The notes beneath the pieces are model-generated. The model was given only the letters and a program-made list of their open reading frames with translations, ran no database searches and was not told where the DNA came from. A DNA stretch of 64,000 nucleotides from Leptolyngbyaceae cyanobacterium (GTDB lineage: Bacteria > Cyanobacteriota > Cyanobacteriia > Cyanobacteriales > Aerosakkonemataceae), in the NCBI GenBank assembly GCA_036703985.1, contig DATNQN010000067.1:62001-126000 (forward strand). The letters run 5' to 3'. The translations under genes were made by a program, and so were the position numbers. Positions 8,742 to 17,300 of the stretch are shown here, piece by piece; the stretch's first letter is position 1; each line of letters begins with the position of its first letter.

Positions 8742-10985
8742 TTATTCATAAAATTCTATGACGTGACCAGAGTTTAATTGACTGTCTTCTTCAGTTTCCC
8801 AAGAGCAAATTAATCCTAAAGAACCTGGATTAATCATCGATTGCGGTTCATCGTTACGAAACCATTCCGATCCGTATTTTTGCAATTCAAATATTTCTAC
8901 TATTCCTAAATAGCGGACGCCGGGTATTTTCTGGCATAAAGCAACGATATCGGAAGGATAAACCGGGCTACCTAATTGCCAACCGTTGCCTTCTGTTCCG
9001 CCAGTGAGGGGATTTAAAAAGGTGTATAAGGCAATCAGTAATTTAGAACGAATATCTTGTTGAGCGCGGGGGTTATTGTATTTGGGATCGATGATGACTT
9101 CGATTCTCACGCTCACTCCAAAGTATTCGGGTTCTTGTAATTTTACTTGCACTCCTAAAGGTTTGCGTTCCGTGATGTAATTGAAAATTTCGGTTGACAG
9201 TTGAGGGTCAAGATTAAAATATCGATCGGGATTCATTCCTTTGCGAAAATCGATCGTTTCCGTATCGACTTTCGGAACGATTAGTAATGTAACTACGCCT
9301 GGGGTGGTAATATTCGGATCGGTGATACAATGAGCGCGTGCTACGGTTCTGGTCGATTTTTTGGCGACGTTCTCGAAGTCTTCTGGAGTTACGGCACATT
9401 CGCGGGTGCGTAATAGTTGCGGCACTCTAATTACGGCTTCATCTAATGATTCGGCATCCATTCCACCGCGAGCGGGTTGGTAATTGATCGTGCTTTTAAC
9501 GTAAGGAATTGCTTGTTTAATTACGGTGAGTTTGTGCGCTTCTACGTTACCCCGACTACCCCCACCAGTCCGATAGGCAACCATGTAAATTTCTGCACCG
9601 GGAGGGGGTACTTTTCCATATTGTCGTTCTAATATTTCGCTACCTCCGGAGAGCGGTTGGATATTGGCTAAATTGCGAGATTCTCTACTATCTCTACTAT
9701 CTCGCCTGATGATTCTACCGACTGGTTGAATTTGCGATCGATCTTGGGTTTTGTACTTGAGTTGCGTCGGTTCTCTAATCAGTGGCCCAAATTGGACTAG
9801 ACCGGTTTGGGAATCGATCGTATAATGTCGATCGTCCAGGCCAGAGTCAGCAAAATCTTTTACTTCCAGCCAATTTTCTAATTCGCCATTTATCGGTTTT
9901 ACCTGAATATATTCCCCTTCTTTTCGTTCTAAAACTGGTTTTCCTTGCAATTCAAATACTTGACCGGGTTTACCATCACTCACACCCAATAATTCGTTCT
10001 CTATCCGAATACATTCGCTAGCATTGATTGCGCCACCGATCGAACGCGCAGCAACTCCAACTATGCTAGGTGAACTGCTATAACTTGGTTGTAATTCTTT
10101 GGGATATGTGTAAACGCAACGTATCCAACGACCGCTATAACCATTAAAGTCTGCGTGCGGCCAATTTTGAGGTAAATGTAATATTATATCTGCTCCATTT
10201 TCGGAGGGATTACTACCTTGTTGTCCTAGTTCGCTGAAACTAAAACCTTTAGTTTTATCGTCTTCTTTTTGGCGTAAAATTGTTGATTGCCACTCTCTAC
10301 CGTTCCAAGCTTCCCATCTTAGAGGTGGGTCATCCGGGTTAATTCCTGTAGTTCTGGCTGCTTCGCCTCGGAATGTAAGCGCGATGACATTTCCCTCGAT
10401 CGGACTGGTCGAATCTCGTTCTGTTAAAACTATGTAAAAGCAGTTTCCCGGACTAGAAGTATCGAATAGCTGCGTTTCTTCGATGTTCCAAAATTGTTCG
10501 TTTTGAACCAAGCGTTCTCGTAAATTTTGCGGTTTTTCTTCTTCGATTAATCCTGTCAGCAAATGTCGGATTTTCGGATTACCAATTATCAGTTCTCGAT
10601 CGGTACTAAAAATAATCGCTGGTTGCGTTTCCGTCCGCACCGTTGCTACTTCGGTGGAGTAAGGAATGACGATTGGTTCGTTCTGTGCTTTGGTTAAATA
10701 AAAGGTTAATTCGCACCAAGCAGGTGCGGGAGGTAATAGCCGAATTCCCAATAATTCTAAAAAAGCTACATAATTACGACGGGGAACTTGATTGAACCGC
10801 ATTAACATTTGGTCGGTCAACCAAGCAAATAATTCGATTAAAGTAATCCCCGGATCGCCTGGGTTGTGATTCGTCCATTCCGGACAGTAACGGGGAATGC
10901 GAAGAATACATTCTTGTACTAAATCGTTAAAAGTGCGATCGTCAAGATTGGATTTGGGTAGTTTGGGTAAAAATTCAAAGTCCAT
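8742..10985 (-). CDS. CIS baseplate J-like protein (gp6/Afp11 type)
   Basis: 747 residues. The N-terminus has LDDRTFNDLVQE, then PEWTNHNPGDPGITLIELFAW, MLMRFNQVP and RNYVAFLELLG, the hallmark of putative baseplate assembly proteins of contractile systems. The middle carries GGSEILERQYGKVPPPG and the J-like ARAHCITDP, with a C-terminal domain of the J fold (GVSVRIEVIIDP). It would form the baseplate wedges around the spike. A TTG at 11036 extends the frame by 17 residues, but the ATG at 10985 starts where the family usually starts. It follows the gp25 gene closely. Confidence 0.9.
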   Translation of the reverse strand: MDFEFLPKLPKSNLDDRTFNDLVQECILRIPRYCPEWTNHNPGDPGITLIELFAWLTDQMLMRFNQVPRRNYVAFLELLGIRLLPPAPAWCELTFYLTKAQNEPIVIPYSTEVATVRTETQPAIIFSTDRELIIGNPKIRHLLTGLIEEEKPQNLRERLVQNEQFWNIEETQLFDTSSPGNCFYIVLTERDSTSPIEGNVIALTFRGEAARTTGINPDDPPLRWEAWNGREWQSTILRQKEDDKTKGFSFSELGQQGSNPSENGADIILHLPQNWPHADFNGYSGRWIRCVYTYPKELQPSYSSSPSIVGVAARSIGGAINASECIRIENELLGVSDGKPGQVFELQGKPVLERKEGEYIQVKPINGELENWLEVKDFADSGLDDRHYTIDSQTGLVQFGPLIREPTQLKYKTQDRSQIQPVGRIIRRDSRDSRESRNLANIQPLSGGSEILERQYGKVPPPGAEIYMVAYRTGGGSRGNVEAHKLTVIKQAIPYVKSTINYQPARGGMDAESLDEAVIRVPQLLRTRECAVTPEDFENVAKKSTRTVARAHCITDPNITTPGVVTLLIVPKVDTETIDFRKGMNPDRYFNLDPQLSTEIFNYITERKPLGVQVKLQEPEYFGVSVRIEVIIDPKYNNPRAQQDIRSKLLIALYTFLNPLTGGTEGNGWQLGSPVYPSDIVALCQKIPGVRYLGIVEIFELQKYGSEWFRNDEPQSMINPGSLGLICSWETEEDSQLNSGHVIEFYE

Positions 10986-11054
10986 ATTACGATAACGTAT
11001 AGTTGGTTTGTCTTTATTTGCTATATTTTTAATCAACCAAATCGAAATTAATTT

Positions 11055-11474
11055 TTACCTTTCCCCTGATGGCGATAAATAAAATGGATAAACTAAACTA
11101 CGAGTGTCGGGGCTATTTTTGGGTTGATAAACGATCTCAATATCAACTCTACCTCTAATCGGATCGGGATCGGCACGTACTTCTTTTAAAATTATCCTTG
11201 GTTCCCACATTTTTAAAGCTTCTTCTACGTAAAGACGGATCAGCATCAAGGTTTGAACGTTCAGCGGTTCAAAGACTAATTCGGAGAGGCGAGAACCGAA
11301 GTTCGGTCTGTAAACTCTTTCCCCTAAATCCGTCCGCAGGATGATAATTATAGATTCTTCAATATTTTGCGTACTCGAACTAGTTTGTACTCCTCCCTGT
11401 ACGCTGATTTGCAGGGGGAATGCCAAACCGGAACCGATGTAATCGTTTTGCCGATCGTCATTTTCGTCAGGCAT
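11055..11474 (-). CDS. gp25-like baseplate wedge protein (Afp9 type)
   Basis: 139 residues. The gp25/GPW family core is visible: GSGLAFPLQIS, IEESIIIILRTDLGERVYRPNFGSRL (key residues GER, P, FG) and LVFEPLN, then a helix and a beta-rich C-terminus. The protein links sheath to wedge in contractile baseplates. It lies just upstream of the J gene on the same strand, the usual gp25-gp6 pairing, and just downstream of the cargo island. Confidence 0.9.
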   Translation of the reverse strand: MPDENDDRQNDYIGSGLAFPLQISVQGGVQTSSSTQNIEESIIIILRTDLGERVYRPNFGSRLSELVFEPLNVQTLMLIRLYVEEALKMWEPRIILKEVRADPDPIRGRVDIEIVYQPKNSPDTRSLVYPFYLSPSGER

Positions 11475-11600
11475 AGGATGTAACTTTTCCCTACGATATA
11501 TTTTATCATTGAGTTAGCTAAAAAAGGGATTTTCCGGCTGTTATTTAGGTTATTCTAATTGGTTTGATAAAAGAGTTTAATTAATTGAATGAAAAATTTA

Positions 11601-12005
11601 TTATTTGCGGCAAAGGAAGTTGAAATCTTTTCTCGCTTTCTCGATCGCATCTGCTTTCTCCAGGTCTGGGTGATTTTTTTGGTAGTATATGAAAGCTACA
11701 TCTTCAAAAAGTGGTGCAAAACTGCTCTGTTCAAATTCTTTAAGAAATTCACCTGTTTTATAACGAAGTTTTTGATAATATTCAGTAACTTCATCTTGGC
11801 TGCATTCTTGAAGAGCTTTCAGTAAATCTTTATGTTCTTGATAGTTTCCCACAAATGGCGCTGGCTCTTTAAAAAACTTATCTAATATTTGTTTTCGCTT
11901 TTTAGATTTTGCTGACTCAGCTTCGGCTTTGGCTTGCAAAGTAAAAAGTTGATATAAAACAAAGGTGGCAGTGGTAATCAGGACAAGCGTTATCAAAGAA
12001 GACAT
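11601..12005 (-). CDS. Small single-pass membrane protein, unknown function
   Basis: 134 residues from the ATG at 12005; a longer frame from a TTG at 12077 is less likely. The first 20 residues are hydrophobic (LITLVLITTATFVLYQLFTL), one membrane helix or an uncleaved signal. A charged helical region follows (AKAEAESAKSKKRKQILDKF). The rest is a soluble domain ending FNFLCRK. No family recognised. It lies between the cargo toxin island and gp25, in the same direction, so it may belong to the island. Confidence 0.6.
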   Translation of the reverse strand: MSSLITLVLITTATFVLYQLFTLQAKAEAESAKSKKRKQILDKFFKEPAPFVGNYQEHKDLLKALQECSQDEVTEYYQKLRYKTGEFLKEFEQSSFAPLFEDVAFIYYQKNHPDLEKADAIEKARKDFNFLCRK

Positions 12006-12292
12006 TTGATTAATTTGCTTATGACTAACTTGTAACAACTTGATATTAAAAAGGATTGCGAGTTTATTTATTAGCAAAAAAAATCGCCTACTTAGGGTCT
12101 AATACAAAATCCCCTGTTATTACCCCCGTTATGTTTGGGGGGAAAGGGGAAACGGGACAAAGGGGGTAGTATACTCGGATTTGGTATAAATTGAGTATGT
12201 AATTAAGCAATGCCTTTTAAGTTATATTTTATACGTACTTTTTTTATTTAGTTATAAAGTTAACTAAATTTTTAATAATAAGTATAAAGAAG

Positions 12293-12541
12293 CTAAGTCT
12301 CTATTTTTGCGATCGCATCCTTCGGTTCCACATTCCCTTCGATTACAGACACAATTCCCGGTAGGTATTCATCCATCATCGTGACATTAGTATAAACTAA
12401 TTGTTTAATTAGAGGAAAGGTTAGGTTAGACCCTTCCACATCAATACTGGTTTTATAGCGAACTTCGCCGTCTGCGTAGTCGAGTTCAAAATTGCCAATA
12501 ATCGTACCGTAATTGGCTCTAGTGATAAAGTCAGATTTCAC
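12293..12541 (-). CDS. Short YbjN-like protein (C-terminal half only)
   Basis: 82 residues from a GTG at 12541. The segment GNFELDYADGEVRYKTSID, then VYTNVTMMDEYLPGI and VIEGN, resembles the C-terminal half of cyanobacterial YbjN-domain proteins, whose fold is related to type III secretion chaperones. An in-frame stop lies about 20 bases upstream of the GTG, so the N-terminal half is missing here. It starts 14 bases after the preceding gene ends. It could be a shortened working protein, for example a cargo chaperone, or a remnant; the sequence does not decide. Confidence 0.5.
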   Translation of the reverse strand: MKSDFITRANYGTIIGNFELDYADGEVRYKTSIDVEGSNLTFPLIKQLVYTNVTMMDEYLPGIVSVIEGNVEPKDAIAKIET

Positions 12542-12555
12542 AATTAATCTAATCT

Positions 12556-13305
12556 TTACTCAGACTTATTAGTAAGATTTTGCAATTTTGATAGGCTCTG
12601 AGTTAGGTTTTGAGCTAGGGTTGAGAAGGATTGGTCAATTTCGAGAGCGGCTGCTCGCAGTTGAGTTGTAGCTGTTTCAAAATTAGAAGAATTTTTTGAG
12701 AAAGTACTTCGGATCTCATCAGGAAATTTGGAAATGATTTTAGAAAATTCTTCGATCAGTTCGTTAGTATTTAAGTCAGGAATATTCAATCCACGAGACT
12801 GGAGAGTTTCCAGTACTGCATCCACGCTGGTTTGAATCACTTGAGTGCGATCGGGATTTTGAGCAACACCATTCTGCATAGCTGTTGCGACTTCAGTCAC
12901 GAAGCTTTGTAAACCCTCCTTAGCAACTTCAGGATTTTCACAAAAATCATCTAATGAAACCCCTAACAGATTAGCCAAAAGGCTGGTGGCAGGTTGATTA
13001 GGATCGGCAGATTTTGCAGAATCGTTAGAGTTTCCTTTGTTGTTTTCCAGAGAAATTGCCAGCACGTTGGAAAACAGGCTGGCAATTTGCTCCATCGCCT
13101 GAGTCACTTCTTGCCGCATATAGGGTTCGGCATCTTTGGCAGAGATTTCGTAGGGAGCGATCGCTTCTGAATCGACTTGCTTTTCAATACCTTTAAGTTG
13201 ACGGATCGTACAGTTACCAATTGCTAACTCTTGAGCATCAGGGATAAGGAAATATATTCCTCGCTCGGAATCACGCCAAAGAGAAGATTGATTTAAAGTG
13301 TTCAT
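12556..13305 (-). CDS. Hypothetical protein in the CIS cargo island
   Basis: 249 residues, no signal or membrane segment. The N-terminal 100 residues look globular (LWRDSERGIYFLIPDAQEL). A low-complexity linker with Asn/Ser follows near 90-105, then a helical C-terminal half with amphipathic repeats (EIDQSFSTLAQNLTQSLSKL). No family recognised. It sits between the candidate immunity gene (42-base gap) and the YbjN-like gene (14-base gap), so these are probably one transcript with the toxin. Confidence 0.6.
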   Translation of the reverse strand: MNTLNQSSLWRDSERGIYFLIPDAQELAIGNCTIRQLKGIEKQVDSEAIAPYEISAKDAEPYMRQEVTQAMEQIASLFSNVLAISLENNKGNSNDSAKSADPNQPATSLLANLLGVSLDDFCENPEVAKEGLQSFVTEVATAMQNGVAQNPDRTQVIQTSVDAVLETLQSRGLNIPDLNTNELIEEFSKIISKFPDEIRSTFSKNSSNFETATTQLRAAALEIDQSFSTLAQNLTQSLSKLQNLTNKSE

Positions 13306-13347
13306 TACTTATTTGACCTTTTTACAAAATGATTAATGGTAAAAGTT

Positions 13348-14283
13348 TTATTTTTTTACATTAGTAATAAGGAGATTTAAATAGAAGCGATCGAGAAAAC
13401 TATTTAACCAGTAAGGGTAATCTAGTACTACACGCCCATTTTTACCCTCGTAATTGTCATAATGCTGCCAGTTAATGTGCGCTAAGTCTGTAGGTGTTAA
13501 ATAGTTGATGTTATTAATAAGACCTGCCAACCTTGTAGAAAGCGTTTGGCTTGCTTCTAATCCTCGCCAAGGGTGTAACGTATACAGATCTGGTTTGTCT
13601 ACCGACTCGCGCAGTGGAGGTGTGTGGTAGCCTGGTAGTCCCTCATCCCATAGCTTCTTGAGATAGATTAAGTCGTTAATAAGAACACTTGGATCGCGGA
13701 AAAAAATTAAGTGAGCATTCAGTGGTTGATACAAACCTTGCTCGGTAAATGCCTTCATCGCTAAAGGGTTTATACGTTCTGCAATTGCAAGGATTAATTC
13801 TATAACAAGTTCAAGATTTTGCTCAACGTATTGGTTGACTTTTTGAATTTGAGGAGTTTCTTCACGTTTAATTAAAGCAATGAAAGGGCCGCTGTTAGCT
13901 AGGCTAAAGGCGGCATCGCCCTCTACTTCTCTACAACGTCCTGTAATATTAACAAATTTAGTCCCCCATGCTTCTATCCAAAAGGGAACAAATCCCTCTT
14001 GGGGGGTTGTGCCATTAAATCTCCAACAAGGTAAAGCAGAACGAACAGATAGGTGCAAATCATCACTATCATACTCTGCTAATGCAGTATTTATCTGTTC
14101 CCAGGATAGTGGTTCTGGTAACTGTAGTGTTTGTTTAGATAAGTCACTTTTCCTAACAGTAAGTCCTTTCCAGCTTCCCTGATTAACTCCTTTAGAATCA
14201 AAAATTTTAATGAGTTCAAGTAATTGTTCTTTGGCACTTATTCTATTATCAGTCCAAATCTTTATCACAAGTTCTGTACTCAT
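13348..14283 (-). CDS. Candidate immunity protein for the adjacent DUF4157 toxin
   Basis: 311 residues, soluble, mixed alpha/beta with many aromatic residues (SWKGLTVRKSDLS, EGFVPFWIEAWG, LYTLHPWRGLEASQ, HYDNYEGKNGRVVLDYPYW). No family is recognised with confidence. The case for immunity is positional: it starts 44 bases after the toxin gene on the same strand with AAGGA five bases before the ATG, the usual place for the immunity gene of a polymorphic toxin. It could instead be a chaperone or accessory factor for the toxin. Confidence 0.55.
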   Translation of the reverse strand: MSTELVIKIWTDNRISAKEQLLELIKIFDSKGVNQGSWKGLTVRKSDLSKQTLQLPEPLSWEQINTALAEYDSDDLHLSVRSALPCWRFNGTTPQEGFVPFWIEAWGTKFVNITGRCREVEGDAAFSLANSGPFIALIKREETPQIQKVNQYVEQNLELVIELILAIAERINPLAMKAFTEQGLYQPLNAHLIFFRDPSVLINDLIYLKKLWDEGLPGYHTPPLRESVDKPDLYTLHPWRGLEASQTLSTRLAGLINNINYLTPTDLAHINWQHYDNYEGKNGRVVLDYPYWLNSFLDRFYLNLLITNVKK

Positions 14284-14327
14284 ATCATCCTTACTTTCTA
14301 GATAAATTTGTTCTGTTTTTATTACAA

Positions 14328-17300
14328 CTATCTACTTTGTGTTGTAGTTCTCACATGAACAGGCTTACCGTTGATTAAATAGGGTTGTCCATTTAAATGC
14401 AAAGTGCCATTTCGTATAGTAAAGCCAGGGGTTCGTATTTGTTCAGCAACAACAAGCTCATACCTAACTACTTGCTCTCGACCAAGTGCATTAGCTGAGT
14501 ACTCTAATTGTTCGAGTCCGTGTAGAATTTCAGTTCCTTTAGATTCTATAAGTACATATCTTCCCTGCCGAGTAATGCCTACAACATCGGCTGATAACTC
14601 AGTACCTGGTGCAACATCTGGATTTATTAGTGTATCAGCCTCCCTCCCCATATATACTCGTTCAACATTAGTCATGTTAGCAGCCCGCTCTGCTGCATAA
14701 GCTTCTCGTGCTGCGTGTTCAGCTACTGTTGCTTCAGGCTCACCAACAATTTTCTCAACGTTATTGATGTGCTTACGGTTAAGCCTAAAGGTGCCATCTT
14801 TACGTTCAGAAACCAGCCGGGAAACTTCCTCAGGGGGTAACTCAGTTGTTCTAGGAGGGCGATTGTCTGATGCTTTGTTGCCTGGAGGCTCTTCTCCAGG
14901 TGGACGAACTGGTGGCTCTTCTCCAGGTGGACGAACTGGTGGCTCTTCTCCGGGCGGACGAACTGGAGGTTCTTCTCCGGGTACTCGTCCACGAGCTAAA
15001 CGGAATAACTTACTTAGTACTCCTACAAGCAACATATTTGCCACAAGGTTTTTATCCAAGGGCTGCCCAGTAAAATAATTAGTAACGACTGTGAAGACTC
15101 CAGCTGTAATTGATAAGGCAATGAGTCCAGCGCCCAGTACTTCTGCCACAGCTAAACCAGCACCAAAGAGCGCACCAATCAAAAAGCTGGTACCGACATT
15201 TTCGCTCCAGCGTGACCAGTCAAGATTGCCTGAAAAAAGATTGCTAAAACTGTGGTTTGTGATGTTGCTAACAATTGTTCCTGCGACGGCGGCTATTCCT
15301 CCTGCAAGTGCCATTCCAGCAATTAATAGTGCAAGGGAAGCTCCTCCAGTAAAAGGAGCAGCCGCAACTGCCGCGATCACAACTAAAGCAAGTGCTACCC
15401 CAACCAATAGTCCAACCCAAAATCCGGGATCTGAAAGCATATCCCATAAGTCAGAAAGCTGATCTCCAATCCAACCAAGGGGATCGTCTAGCAAGCTATG
15501 CCTTGCCCTTTCTTCTGCTCTATGTTGTCCTCGATCGACTCGCTCTGGTAGGCTTTCTCTTGGCTCGCGAGCCTGTTCTTCCGCAGAGGTAACCTGCTCA
15601 TCCAGAGCAATCTGATATTGTTCTGAACCTTGTCCAAACCCACTCTCAATTTGACCGATTTGTCCTTCCAGGCTAGTGGCTACCTGGCCAACCATACTGC
15701 TACCCGCTGTATTTACTTGGTTAACGGTAGTGCCAAGCTGACCAGAAATTGTACCGACTTGCTGAGTTACCTGCCCTCGTGCCTGACCCAAGAAGGTTTG
15801 AATTTGTCCAGAGGCATGGGTAGAGATGGCGTTAATCGCGTTTATTACTTCTGTTCCCGCTTGAGTGAGGGCACTGTCTGCTTGCTGGAAGGCTCCATCG
15901 GTGGTGGCTATTAGATTGTCATAAGCACCGTTAACCTGACCGACAATTTCTCCTGAGACTTCGGTAGCAAGCTCAGGGTCAATATCCATTCCAGCAAGCT
16001 GTTGATTGAATTGAGCCAGATGCTCGTCACCCGAAGCGATCGCCTGTTGTCCTTGTTGCTGGAATGTAGTAATTGCTTGTTGTCCAGCCCGATCGATCTC
16101 TTGACTTTTCTGGGCTATCTGGGTTTGAAGCTGGTTCTGGATCGTTTGTTCTAACGAGGCTAGTTGAGTGGTCAACTGAGTACCAAGATTGCCTAGCGCC
16201 TGACTGCCTTGAGTCACTGCCTGTTGAATGCCAGTGGTCGTCTGCTGATTAGCAGTGGTTAACTGGTTCACAACTTCAGCCTGCCCAGCCCCCACTTGCC
16301 GTGCCGCTTCCTGTCCTTGTTCCCTAAAGCCACGAGCCGCTTCTGGCCCTGTCGATCGCAGATCCCTCATCGCATCAGACACACCACTTGTAATGCTGGT
16401 TGCCGTATCTGAGGCAATTTCGTTTGCTGCTCTGGCTTTTGCTTCGGCAATCTCTGGAGTACTGCCACGTACTCGTGCTTTCTCCTGACCAATGGCTCGT
16501 GCTTCTTGTGCCATTCCTTGAATGCGAGTTTGCACCTGTTCGGCAGACTCATCGGCAGTTTGCAACGAGCGTTCCGCGTAGGTATTTCCAAGGGTTTGAG
16601 CACGTTCTTGTCCAGAGGAAAAGGTTGTTGCTACTTGCTCCAGAGTCGTAGCATGACCCTGTTGTAAGGTTGCTAAGTGTGAAGAAGCGTTGGTTTGAAG
16701 TTGAGCCTGAGCAGAGGTAACGATCTCTCCGACTTGAACGCGGGCATTAGCAAAGAGAGCTTGAATTGCACTGGATTGACGTTCACCTGCCGCTAGGAGT
16801 GCTGCTTGTTGCTGTTGGATACTGGTGGCGATCGCTTCAGTACCTTGAGTAATGCGATCGGTAAATCGCTGTCGCGCACTATTGGCTGCTGTAGCAACCT
16901 GTTCGAGTAAGGCTTGGGTAGTTTGCGATCGCGCTGTTGGTGTTGGCAATTCAGGAGATGGCGGGCGGGAATTTGCTGCTATTGGTTCTCCAGAATTTCC
17001 TTCCTTACTAGCAGATGTGGGCGATCCTTGTTTGCGATCGGACTGCATCGATGCAGTCCCAGAAACTCCTGTTGATTTGGCTTGAGGTGAGGAATTTCCC
17101 TGTTTCGGATGAGAGGTCTGTGAGTGGGTCGATTGACCTTTCTGATGGCTGTTAGTTGGAGAAGTAGGGGAGTTCTCAGAATTTCTATCAGTTGCTTGGG
17201 TTGGTGCTGATGTCTTTGCAAATGGGGATGTTGTCTTGTTTCTATCCCTCTCGGTTCCTACTTCAGAGGTTTCGGATGTAGAAGAGGGAGATTGCTGCCC

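Noticed and set aside
14764-15078. Rightward frame with Gly/Ser-rich repeats (SSPGGRTGG)
   Set aside because: Antisense shadow of the PPGEEPPVR hinge in the toxin gene.
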